NCBI GenBank assembly: GCA_964374035.1
Contig: CAYJWY010000005.1
Span: forward strand, 1-41,508
Source of the DNA: CALRGL01 sp964374035
GTDB taxonomy: Bacteria; Patescibacteriota; Patescibacteriia; UBA9934; GWF2-40-263
DNA length: 41,508 bases
Direction of reading: 5' to 3'
Made by a program: the position numbers and the translations under genes. Below the pieces are notes generated by a model, which worked only from the letters and a program-made list of their open reading frames with translations, was not told where the DNA came from and did no database searches. Numbering within the stretch: the first letter of the stretch is position 1; every line of letters starts with the position of its first letter. Shown piece by piece: positions 1-7,075 of this stretch.

Positions 1-228
1 ATGACGAATGGAAACTCGTTGTTGTCTGTCATCATGAGTGCATCCGAAGGATCTCTTGTGACAAAGACGTTGATAATATCGAGAGATCCTTCTGGTGCAC
101 TCAGGATGACGAATGGAAACTCGTTGTTGTCTGTCATCATGAGTGCATCCGAAGGATCTCTTGTGACAAAGACGTTGATAATATCGAGAGATCCTTCTGG
201 TGCACTCAGGATGACGAATGGAAACTCG
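1..228. repeat. 105-bp tandem repeat with internal inverted repeat (family A)
   Basis: A 105-bp unit begins at 1, 106 and 211: two full copies and a third cut off after about 18 bases. Each unit contains an imperfect inverted repeat (GAGTGCATCCGAAGGATCT against AGATCCTTCTGGTGCACTC) and the GTCATC..TGAG / CTCAGGATGAC ends that mark the family A hairpins elsewhere in the window. The frame is open by translation only because the unit is a multiple of three; there is no sign that it is a gene. Confidence 0.9.
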
Positions 229-249
229 CTATTGGTTCATACGATGTTA

Positions 250-1464
250 TTATAGCAGACTCACGCGCAAATTCTGCATCAGGGTCAAGTAAAAGAAAAG
301 GTTGTGAATGGTTGCGAGTCGCAGGGCGAGAAGTTCATTGGTGGCGAACAAATGTCGGAGGTAGGCGCGCGACGTCGTTGCGCAGGTTTCACACTGACAA
401 TAAGGATCGACAGGTTGGGTATCGAGGGTGTACTGCTCGTTTGTGATGCGAAGTTGGGAATACCAGATTTCCGCACCACCCTTGCGTCCTCCCTCCGAAA
501 GCGGGGAGAAATACATTGGATCTTGGTTCCAAACGAATAGGGTTCCGTGACGGGCGTTGCGTGTGGGAATCACGCAGTCGAACATGTCGACACCCATGGA
601 AACGTAGGTGACGATGTCCTCGGGCATGCCGCCGCCCATGAAGTAGCGAGGTTTGTCTTGCGGGAGACGATCGGTGGTAAACTCGGTGCAACGATAGCAG
701 TCTTCTTTAGGTTCCCCAACAGAAAGCCCTCCGATGGCATAACCGTCGAAACCGATATCGATAAGGCCTGCTGAGGAGCGTGCACGCAAATCTTCATGCG
801 TTCCTCCTTGAACAATACCAAACAGCAGAGACGAGACAGGGGATGTCTGCGAGGCAACGACGGCGACGGTCCCATCGTCGCCAAGGCTATGATGGGCAGG
901 CCAGCGACCCGGAGAGGTAACCCCTGTCTCGTCCTTCGCAAATGCCAACTTACAACGCACAGCCCATCTCAAACTGCGTTCCATCGCCTCTTCAAATCGT
1001 TCTTTCGTGGATTGACCTCCAGCCACATCATCAAACTGCATCACAATGTCGCTTCCGATCGCCCTCTGCATCTCCATTGATTTCTCGGGCGTGAGGTGAA
1101 TCCGCGCGCCGTCGATGTGACTTTGAAACGTAACGCCGTCTTCCGTCGTCTTATTCATCTTCGACAAACTAAAAACCTGGTATCCCCCACTGTCCGTGAG
1201 AATCGGCTTGTCCCAGTTCATGAACGCGTGAAGCCCGCCGAGTGACTTCATCGCCTCGAGACCAGGACGAAGTAAAAGATGATAGGTGTTCGATAACAAA
1301 ATCGATGCACCGAGTTCGTTCATATCCGCACTCGACATCGTCTTGACCGCGCCCTTTGTGGCGATCGGCATGAAGAACGGTGTTTCGATCACGCCGTGCG
1401 CCGTGGTAAGCCGCCCACGTCGAGCTTTGCCTTTTTGGTTGAGGAGTTCAAACATAATTTTCAT
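250..1464 (-). CDS. tgt: Queuine/preQ1 tRNA-ribosyltransferase
   Basis: Exchanges guanine 34 of tRNAs with GUN anticodons for the queuosine precursor. The family marks are clear: DSGGYQVFSL with the general acid/base Asp, FGIVQGG, the nucleophile Asp in FDCVIPTRNARHG, and the zinc ligands CQCETC plus a downstream His. I start at the ATG at 1462-1464 (MKIMFELL), about 404 residues. The open frame continues upstream for 33 codons, but those come from a 15-bp tandem repeat and a hairpin repeat, so they are probably leader. Two stretches are longer than in typical Tgt: about 30 extra residues before FGIVQGG, bounded by an inverted repeat in the DNA, and about 20 extra residues (around SPLSEGGRKGG) before the zinc site. 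Catalytic residues are intact, so the enzyme may still work. It lies downstream of dnaJ on the same strand. Confidence 0.95.
   Translation of the reverse strand: MKIMFELLNQKGKARRGRLTTAHGVIETPFFMPIATKGAVKTMSSADMNELGASILLSNTYHLLLRPGLEAMKSLGGLHAFMNWDKPILTDSGGYQVFSLSKMNKTTEDGVTFQSHIDGARIHLTPEKSMEMQRAIGSDIVMQFDDVAGGQSTKERFEEAMERSLRWAVRCKLAFAKDETGVTSPGRWPAHHSLGDDGTVAVVASQTSPVSSLLFGIVQGGTHEDLRARSSAGLIDIGFDGYAIGGLSVGEPKEDCYRCTEFTTDRLPQDKPRYFMGGGMPEDIVTYVSMGVDMFDCVIPTRNARHGTLFVWNQDPMYFSPLSEGGRKGGAEIWYSQLRITNEQYTLDTQPVDPYCQCETCATTSRAYLRHLFATNELLALRLATIHNLFFYLTLMQNLRVSLL
830..933. repeat. Palindromic in-frame insertion inside tgt
   Basis: A 13-bp perfect inverted repeat (GACGAGACAGGGG at 830-842, CCCCTGTCTCGTC at 921-933) brackets 78 bp that contain a second hairpin (GGCGACG 862-868 with CGTCGCC 876-882). 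The segment coincides with the roughly 30 extra residues of Tgt ahead of FGIVQGG. It resembles in behaviour the palindromic elements that insert in frame into Rickettsia genes; no sequence relation is claimed. Confidence 0.6.
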
Positions 1465-1468
1465 CGTC

Positions 1469-1513
1469 TCATCCATCTCTGTCTCATCCATCTCTGTGTC
1501 ATCCATCTCTGTG
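1469..1513. repeat. 15-bp tandem repeat upstream of tgt
   Basis: Three near-identical 15-bp units (TCATCCATCTCTGTC, then two ending in G) lie between the likely tgt start and the adjoining hairpin repeat. Read on the minus strand they would encode a repeated D/E-T-E-M-D, which is not expected of a Tgt N-terminus. Confidence 0.85.
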
Positions 1514-1580
1514 TCATCCTGAACGAAGTGAAGGATCTCTTCCACAAACAAAAGATCCTTCACTTCGTTCAGAATGACAC
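1511..1580. repeat. Hairpin repeat, family A, between dnaJ and tgt
   Basis: Arms 1511-1538 and 1553-1580 are 28 bp with one mismatch and a 14-nt loop, ending in GTGTCAT and ATGACAC. This is the same GTCATCCTGA...GAAGGATCT family as at 6363, 6455, 25211 and both window ends. Confidence 0.9.
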
Positions 1581-1585
1581 GATAA

Positions 1586-2665
1586 TTATTCCTTCAAATC
1601 TAATTGCTCAATCAACTTTTTCTGCTCGCGCGATAACTTTCTCGGTGTAACGACTTCGACCGTGACGATTTGATCTCCTCGACTCGGTCCGTGCACAACG
1701 CCTTTACCTCGCAATCGAAACTGCGTGCCCGACTGTGTGCAGGCTGGAATTTTCAACTCCCCTGTTCCATCGATCGTTTCCACATCAACCGTGTCACCAA
1801 GCGCCGCCTGTGTGAATCCAATATTCTTAAACGTATACAAATCGTTTCCATCGCGTTCAAATCGTTTGTCCGCTTTCACATGAATACGCACAAACAAATC
1901 ACCCGCAACGCCGCCCTTGATCGCCTCACCTTCTTGTCGAACGCGAAGGACAGAACCGTTCTCAACACCGCCGGGAATGGAAACCGTGAGTGTCTTGTGT
2001 TGTCGTTCGATTCCCGATCCAGAGCACGTACTACATGCCTTCTTCGGAACCTCGCCTGTGCCGACACATGTTTCACATGCACGCTTCACCTGCATGTTGC
2101 CAAGAATCGTCCGTTGAACGCCGATCTTCACGCCCGAGCCACCACAACTATCGCATGACTTCATCCCCTCCGCAGGTTCCGCGCCGTTTCCCGAACAACG
2201 TGCACAAAAAACGGGTCGCGTCAGTGCGATATCGTGATCGACACCGAAAATAGATTCTTTGAAACTCAATTCGACGTCCACTTGAATGTCACTTCCACGC
2301 GGAGTCTGACGTCGTCGAGATCCCCCGCGACCACCGGAAAATAAATCGCCAAAAATATCCCCGAGATCCTCAAAGCCTTGCCCGCCTTGAAAACCCGAAA
2401 AGTCAAACCCACCAAACCCGGCCCCCGGTCCCTGGCCCCCAGCCCCAGCCTGCTCAAACGCCGACGACCCAAACCGATCATACTGCGCACGCTTCTTCTC
2501 ATCGCCAAGCACCTGGTACGCTTCGTTGATCTCCTTAAACTTCGCCTCATCGCCACCATCTTTATCCGGATGATACTTGTGCGCCAGTTTACGAAAAGCC
2601 GCCTTCACTTCGTCTTGTGAGGCGCCTTTTGCAATATCAAGTAATTTGTAGTAATCTTTAGCCAT
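1586..2665 (-). CDS. dnaJ: Chaperone protein DnaJ
   Basis: Hsp40 co-chaperone that stimulates DnaK ATPase and delivers clients. The J domain is N-terminal with HPD at residues 32-34, then a Gly/Phe-rich linker, then four CxxCxGxG zinc motifs (CARCSGNG, CDSCGGSG, CETCVGTG, CSTCSGSG) at about residues 150-215, then the substrate-binding C-terminal domains. 359 residues is a normal length for type I DnaJ. There is no Shine-Dalgarno before the ATG. The G/F linker DNA contains a GC-rich segment (2418-2450) that is similar to segments in dnaK and grpE. It is on the same strand as hrcA-grpE-dnaK but separated from them by a convergent three-gene block. Confidence 0.97.
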   Translation of the reverse strand: MAKDYYKLLDIAKGASQDEVKAAFRKLAHKYHPDKDGGDEAKFKEINEAYQVLGDEKKRAQYDRFGSSAFEQAGAGGQGPGAGFGGFDFSGFQGGQGFEDLGDIFGDLFSGGRGGSRRRQTPRGSDIQVDVELSFKESIFGVDHDIALTRPVFCARCSGNGAEPAEGMKSCDSCGGSGVKIGVQRTILGNMQVKRACETCVGTGEVPKKACSTCSGSGIERQHKTLTVSIPGGVENGSVLRVRQEGEAIKGGVAGDLFVRIHVKADKRFERDGNDLYTFKNIGFTQAALGDTVDVETIDGTGELKIPACTQSGTQFRLRGKGVVHGPSRGDQIVTVEVVTPRKLSREQKKLIEQLDLKE

Positions 2666-2692
2666 AGTTCGAACAAGATCTTAGCTGATATT

Positions 2693-2914
2693 ATGAGCAA
2701 AATCAATCTTCAGTCCGTCGTTTGGAAAGAAGGAAACTACTACATCTCCCAATGTTTGGATGTAGATGTTTCAAGTTTCGGCAAGACGAAAAAGGAAGCG
2801 GTTGCGATGTTGCAAGATGCCCTTGCCCTCTACTTTGAAGACAAACCCGTTCCAGCAAAATCAAAACGGATTAACCGCCCCGCGTTCGCTTCCGTGACGT
2901 TTCGACATGCCTAG
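2693..2914 (+). CDS. hicB: HicB-like antitoxin
   Basis: Small protein (73 residues) with the HicB partial RNase H-like core: a VVWKEGNYYISQCLDVDVSSFG strand pair followed by a helix with TKKEAVAMLQDAL. HicB proteins neutralise the HicA mRNA interferase. This copy ends soon after the core and has no visible C-terminal helix-turn-helix or ribbon-helix-helix, so self-repression by DNA binding is doubtful. It overlaps the downstream toxin by 8 bp (2907-2914), the usual coupling of these pairs. Its start is 27 bp from that of the divergent dnaJ, so the promoter must lie in or near the dnaJ 5' end. No Shine-Dalgarno is seen. Confidence 0.85.
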   Translation: MSKINLQSVVWKEGNYYISQCLDVDVSSFGKTKKEAVAMLQDALALYFEDKPVPAKSKRINRPAFASVTFRHA

Positions 2915-3122
2915 ATCCTACGCACTTCGGTTAGTTTTAAGCGTCCATGAAAGCAAGGACTTCTTTTTTTTGAAGCAGAGCGGAAGTCACGCAAAGTATC
3001 GAAAGATTGGTAAACCAACACTCACGGTTATTGTTCCAATTCATGGCAAGGATATTCTCTATGGAACGTTTCGGTCCATTCTGCGTCAATCCAAATCGAG
3101 GGAAGAAGAATTTCACGAATAA
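2907..3122 (+). CDS. hicA: HicA-like mRNA interferase toxin
   Basis: 71 residues with the double-stranded-RNA-binding-like HicA fold signature: FFFLKQSGSHAKYRK, holding the catalytic His, then the strand TLTVIVPIHGKDI and GTFRSILRQS. HicA cleaves mRNA and is held inactive by HicB. The N-terminus (MPRSYALRLVLSVHESKD) is less standard than the rest. The 8-bp overlap with hicB supports a toxin-antitoxin pair. The racemase begins 15 bp downstream on the same strand, so all three may be one transcript. Confidence 0.87.
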   Translation: MPRSYALRLVLSVHESKDFFFLKQSGSHAKYRKIGKPTLTVIVPIHGKDILYGTFRSILRQSKSREEEFHE

Positions 3123-3137
3123 TCGAAACGAACACAT

Positions 3138-3839
3138 ATGAACAAAACAATCGGTGTTTTAGGAGGGATGGGTCCATCTGCTTCGGCGAACCTGTATTCG
3201 AAAATCATTGCCTACGCACAACAGAAGTATGGAGCCGTACAAGATTTTGAATTTCCTCCGATCGTCATTAATAGTTTGCAGTTGTTTGGATTCGAGGAAA
3301 CGGGAATCGTCGACGCAGAACGCGTGAAACAACAACTGGTTGACGGCGTAAAAAAACTTGAGGCGGCTGGTTGCAACTTGATCATCATTGCGTGCAACAC
3401 CGTTCATGTGTACTACAACGAAATGCAATCCGCCGTAAAAATTCCCATCTTTAACATCGTCGAGGAGACAAAAAATCGTGTGCAACAATCTGGTTACAAA
3501 AAGGTTGGTATCTTTGCTTCGGCAACAGCGAACAGACTCCATCTCTATCAAACCATTTTTTCAAACGCTGGAATAGAAGTCATCTCGCCAAACGAGGAAC
3601 AACAGATGCAACTGACACGCGTCATTGAACATGTCATGGGAGGAAATCAGAAAACGGAAGACGTAATTACGCTCAAAGACATTGCCAGAGATTATCTGAA
3701 GCAAGGCGCCGAAGCGATCGTTATAGGTTGTACGGAGATTCCGCTGGCAATCAATCAAACACACACCGACGTAAAGCTCTTCGACTCGACGGAGATTATT
3801 GTCCAATGCGCCGTGGATTATGCACTCAAACACGAATAA
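3138..3839 (+). CDS. Aspartate/glutamate racemase family protein
   Basis: Cofactor-independent amino-acid racemase of the Asp/Glu racemase superfamily, 233 residues. It begins with MNKTIGVLGGMGPSAS, typical of aspartate racemases, and carries the two catalytic cysteines in IIIACNTVH (about residue 85) and VIGCTEIPL (about residue 198). The product could be D-Asp or D-Glu for peptidoglycan; the substrate cannot be fixed from sequence. It follows hicA by 15 bp and is closed by a clear terminator at 3853-3879. No Shine-Dalgarno is visible. Confidence 0.9.
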   Translation: MNKTIGVLGGMGPSASANLYSKIIAYAQQKYGAVQDFEFPPIVINSLQLFGFEETGIVDAERVKQQLVDGVKKLEAAGCNLIIIACNTVHVYYNEMQSAVKIPIFNIVEETKNRVQQSGYKKVGIFASATANRLHLYQTIFSNAGIEVISPNEEQQMQLTRVIEHVMGGNQKTEDVITLKDIARDYLKQGAEAIVIGCTEIPLAINQTHTDVKLFDSTEIIVQCAVDYALKHE

Positions 3840-3852
3840 CACCGCCTTTCAA

Positions 3853-3879
3853 AGAACCGAAACAATCGGTTCTTTTTTC
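3853..3879. terminator. Intrinsic terminator after the racemase
   Basis: Stem AGAACCGA (3853-3860), loop AACAA, stem TCGGTTCT (3866-3873), then a T run. It ends the plus-strand hicB-hicA-racemase unit between two convergent genes. Confidence 0.85.
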
Positions 3880-3881
3880 GA

Positions 3882-4352
3882 TCACGCCTCCTTCGCAATC
3901 ACCGCAACCTGCGGCTTCTCAATTTCCAACCAAGCCAGATACGGCATGCTGACCGAGTCTGTCAGCTCACCCGCGTTGAAGTGAATGATTTCGTTCTGCG
4001 CGAGTCGCTCGTCGACGAATGTTTTGACGCCGAACAGTGAACCAAACGGAGGAACAGATCCCGGCACGCAGTCTGTCACTTCTTCGGGATGATCCGCAAA
4101 CCCGACGGCCTCGCCGACGAGTTGCTTGACCGCCTTGCTGTCGAGTTTCAAGTTCGCTGGCATCACAAACAAATAGTTTGTGCCCGTCTTGTGGCCCTTT
4201 GTGACAATCGACTTGGCGCCGGACTCCATGGAAACGCCACGAACCCGCGCGGCAATTTCGGATGTTCGCGTGGGTTCGTGATGCTGTGTTTTATATTCAC
4301 AGCCGTTTTCGTCGAGCAATGCAATGATTTGTTTGTACGTGTGTGTGGACAT
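3882..4352 (-). CDS. YbaK/EbsC-family aminoacyl-tRNA deacylase
   Basis: Trans-editing domain that hydrolyses misacylated tRNA (Cys-tRNAPro or similar in the YbaK/ProX group). The visible family marks are GAKSIVTK with the conserved Lys and PGSVPPFGSLFG. I choose the ATG at 4350-4352 (MSTHTYKQ), giving 156 residues; the longer open frame only reads through the 3' end of dnaK. The start lies one base after the dnaK stop codon, so the gene is very probably translated from the dnaK transcript and may be heat-induced. Substrate specificity is unknown. Confidence 0.88.
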   Translation of the reverse strand: MSTHTYKQIIALLDENGCEYKTQHHEPTRTSEIAARVRGVSMESGAKSIVTKGHKTGTNYLFVMPANLKLDSKAVKQLVGEAVGFADHPEEVTDCVPGSVPPFGSLFGVKTFVDERLAQNEIIHFNAGELTDSVSMPYLAWLEIEKPQVAVIAKEA

Positions 4353-4353
4353 G

Positions 4354-6249
4354 TTACTCGCTCTTCTTTTCTGTGAAGTCTGCATCGATCGGTTCATCCT
4401 TCTTTTCCTCCGTCTTCTCATCCCCGGCAGCCGGTTCCTGGCCCCCGGCCCCCTGCTCATACATCTTCGCGCCAACTTTCTGCGCGCTATCCGTCAATGA
4501 ATCCGCCGCCTTCTTAATCGCTTCGTGATCGTCTCCATCTTTCACCGCTTTCAACGCGGCGATCTTGTCCTCGACTTCTTTGCGCTCTTCAGCCGTAATT
4601 TTTTCGCCCGCTTCCTTCAGCATTTTCTCGCTCGTGTAGATCATCGTGTCCGCGAGATTTTGGTGTTCGATTTTTTCTTTGCGTTTCTTGTCTTCATCGG
4701 CATGCGCTTCTGCGTCCTGTTTCATTTTCTCGACTTCTTCCTTACTGAGACTCGTCGATCCTTGGATGGTGATCGTCTGTGTTTTTCCCGACGCCTTATC
4801 GGTGGCTGAGACATTCAAGATCCCATTTGCGTCGATGTCGAACTTCACTTCGACTTGCGGAATGCCCCGAGGAGCCATGGGTAGACCCGACAAAATAAAT
4901 CGTCCGAGTGTTTTGTTTCCATCCATCATGTCGCGTTCGCCTTGGGCGATGTGAATCTCCACGCTCGTCTGGTTGTCAGCGGCCGTCGAAAAAATCTGCG
5001 ACTTGCTTGTTGGAATGGTGGTGTTGCGTTCGATGAGCTTGGTCATCACGCCGCCCATGGTTTCGATACCCACAGAGAGCGGAGTGACGTCGAGCAAGAG
5101 CACATCCTTTACGTCGCCCTGAAACACACCGGCCTGCACAGCCGCTCCGATCGCGACCACTTCGTCCGGGTTCATGGTGACGTTTGGCTTTTTGCCAAAG
5201 AAATCCTCAACGGTTTTCTGCACAAGCGGCATGCGTGTCATTCCACCGACCATAATGATCTCTTGGATGTCACCCTTCTCGAAGCCAGCGTCTTTAAGCG
5301 CGGCTTTAAGAGGATTCAACGTATTCACGACGAGCGTGTGGCACAACTCTTCAAGTTTGCTTCGCGTCATGGAGAGGACCAAGTGCTTTGGACCTTGTGC
5401 GTCGCTTGTAATGAACGGCTGGTTAATTTCCGTTTGCAGGGCGGTTGAAAGTTCAATCTTCGCACGCTCGGCGGCGTCCTTTACACGCTGAAGTGCGAGC
5501 GGATCGTTCGAGAGATCGATGCCTTCTTGCTTTTTAAATTCTTGTAAAATCCAATCGATGATGACGCGATCAAAGTCGTCGCCACCAAGGTGCGTGTCGC
5601 CGTTTGTCGACTTTACTTCGACCGTGTCAGCGGAGATGTCGAGGACCGAGACGTCGAATGTTCCACCGCCGAGGTCGTAGACAACAATCTTCTGACCAGC
5701 CTTCTTATCAAATCCGTACGCGAGTGCCGCCGCCGTCGGCTCGTTGATGACGCGCCGAACGTTGAATCCGGCAATTTCACCGGCGACCTTTGTGGCCGCG
5801 CGCTGTGCGTCGTCGAAGTACGCAGGCACGGTAATCACCGCTTCTTCGATTTTCTCGCCGAGACGTTCTTCCGCGTCGGCTTTCAACTTCCCTAAAATCA
5901 TCGCGGAAATTTCTTCCGGTGTGTATTCCTTCCCTTTCATTTTCACCGCAACTCCATCGCCACGCTTCACGATTTCGTAGGGCATGATCTTGTTGTCATG
6001 TTGCACTTCTGCGTCTTCCCATCGTCGACCAATCAGTCGCTTGATAGAAAACAACGTGTCCTTTGGGTTGGTGACGGCTTGCCGCTTCGCGGACAAACCA
6101 ACGAGACGCTCATCGGACTTTGACATCGCAACGACCGATGGTGTGGTACGCGCGCCTTCCTTATTTTCTAGCACCTTGGGCTGTCCACCTTCCATGACGG
6201 CGACACACGAATTTGTTGTACCAAGATCGATTCCTAAAATTTTTGGCAT
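4354..6249 (-). CDS. dnaK: Chaperone protein DnaK (Hsp70)
   Basis: Full-length 631-residue Hsp70. The nucleotide-binding domain starts at MPKILGIDLGTTNSCVAV, with VYDLGGGTFDVSVL and GGMTRMPLVQ, followed by the interdomain linker (DVLLLDVTPLS), the substrate-binding domain and a helical lid. The tail ends in DEPIDADFTEKK, close to the usual DAEF-type motif that contacts co-chaperones. Just before it the tail has a GC-rich segment (4422-4456) shared with grpE and dnaJ. There is no Shine-Dalgarno, and an assembly gap begins 13 bp upstream, so any promoter or operator of its own is missing from view. Confidence 0.98.
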   Translation of the reverse strand: MPKILGIDLGTTNSCVAVMEGGQPKVLENKEGARTTPSVVAMSKSDERLVGLSAKRQAVTNPKDTLFSIKRLIGRRWEDAEVQHDNKIMPYEIVKRGDGVAVKMKGKEYTPEEISAMILGKLKADAEERLGEKIEEAVITVPAYFDDAQRAATKVAGEIAGFNVRRVINEPTAAALAYGFDKKAGQKIVVYDLGGGTFDVSVLDISADTVEVKSTNGDTHLGGDDFDRVIIDWILQEFKKQEGIDLSNDPLALQRVKDAAERAKIELSTALQTEINQPFITSDAQGPKHLVLSMTRSKLEELCHTLVVNTLNPLKAALKDAGFEKGDIQEIIMVGGMTRMPLVQKTVEDFFGKKPNVTMNPDEVVAIGAAVQAGVFQGDVKDVLLLDVTPLSVGIETMGGVMTKLIERNTTIPTSKSQIFSTAADNQTSVEIHIAQGERDMMDGNKTLGRFILSGLPMAPRGIPQVEVKFDIDANGILNVSATDKASGKTQTITIQGSTSLSKEEVEKMKQDAEAHADEDKKRKEKIEHQNLADTMIYTSEKMLKEAGEKITAEERKEVEDKIAALKAVKDGDDHEAIKKAADSLTDSAQKVGAKMYEQGAGGQEPAAGDEKTEEKKDEPIDADFTEKKSE

Positions 6250-6262
6250 AGATGTAATTTTG

Positions 6263-6362
6263 NNNNNNNNNNNNNNNNNNNNNNNNNNNNNNNNNNNNNN
6301 NNNNNNNNNNNNNNNNNNNNNNNNNNNNNNNNNNNNNNNNNNNNNNNNNNNNNNNNNNNNNN
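6263..6362. other. Assembly gap (100 N)
   Basis: Exactly 100 N between dnaK and the hairpin repeats downstream of grpE. True length is unknown. The right flank starts with a family A hairpin, so the gap probably reflects further copies. Confidence 0.95.
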
Positions 6363-6530
6363 TGTGTCATCCTGAGGAGCCTCGACGAAGGATCTTTTGT
6401 TCAGAAAGGGATCCTTCACTGCGTTCAGGATGACACAACAGCTTATTTATTTTGTGTGTCATCCTGAGGAGCCTCGACGAAGGATCTTTTGTTCAGAAAG
6501 GGATCCTTCGTCGAGGCTCCTCAGGATAAC
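6363..6530. repeat. Two family A hairpin repeats between grpE and dnaK
   Basis: Two hairpins, 6363-6437 and 6455-6530, both open with TGTGTCATCCTGAGGAGCCT and share the same loop (TTTTGTTCAGAAAGG). The second arm differs: the first closes with an ACTGCGTTCAGGATGACACA arm, the second with CGTCGAGGCTCCTCAGGATAAC, so only the second is a near-perfect palindrome. They sit inside the expected grpE-dnaK operon. Confidence 0.92.
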
Positions 6531-6541
6531 GCGGGGTAAGA

Positions 6542-7075
6542 TTATTTACTTATAATAACTTTTGCTGGACGAATAACATGGTCAGAACGTTTCCATCCGC
6601 GACGAACGATTTCGATGACAATCCCTGAGTCTTTACCTTCAACTTCTTTTTCTCCGGCCGCGTCGTAACGCAGAGGATCGAATGCGTCGCCGACTTCTCC
6701 AAACGCCGTAGCGCCGAATTCTGAGACAACGGTTTCTAGCTGTGTGCGCACGTAGAGCAAACCTTGTAACCAGTTCTCGATTTTGTGATCGGTTGTTTCA
6801 GGCTTGAATGCAAGTGCCGCATCAAAGTTATCGAGGACAGGCAGGATACGTTGTATGGCATCGACGGAGGTGAAGTCGCGCATGCGTGTGCGTTCGGTTG
6901 CGAGATCCTTCTTGAGATTGTCGTAATCCGCAAGTGCACGCCTCCATCCAAGAAGATACTCGTCGCAATGAGAGCAGGAGCCGGGAACCTGGGGCCGTGT
7001 GCCGGGATTGGAGTGCTCATTTGTACTGCTGGCAGCCGGTCCCTGGTCCCCGACCCCTGTTTTTTTATCCTTCAT
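6542..7075 (-). CDS. grpE: Nucleotide exchange factor GrpE
   Basis: Dimeric ADP-release factor for DnaK, 177 residues. After a disordered N-terminal 40 residues comes the long helix (WRRALADYDNLKKDLATERTRM), the LPVLDNFDAAL segment, and the C-terminal beta domain (FDPLRYDAAGEKEV...GWKRSDHVIRPAKV), all typical of GrpE. The disordered N-terminus is encoded by two GC-rich segments (6971-7016 and 7031-7060) similar to parts of dnaK and dnaJ. Its start overlaps the end of hrcA by 11 bp, so the two are one transcript. Confidence 0.95.
   Translation of the reverse strand: MKDKKTGVGDQGPAASSTNEHSNPGTRPQVPGSCSHCDEYLLGWRRALADYDNLKKDLATERTRMRDFTSVDAIQRILPVLDNFDAALAFKPETTDHKIENWLQGLLYVRTQLETVVSEFGATAFGEVGDAFDPLRYDAAGEKEVEGKDSGIVIEIVRRGWKRSDHVIRPAKVIISK

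Noticed and set aside
1..255. 84-codon open frame at the window start
   Set aside because: It is two and a bit copies of a 105-bp noncoding repeat; the frame stays open only because the unit length is a multiple of three.
250..1563. Longer tgt start at 1563
   Set aside because: The extra 33 codons are formed by a 15-bp tandem repeat and a dispersed hairpin, not family sequence.
4353..4475. N-terminal extension of the YbaK-like protein
   Set aside because: It only reads through the dnaK 3' end in another frame; the ATG right after the dnaK stop matches the family start.
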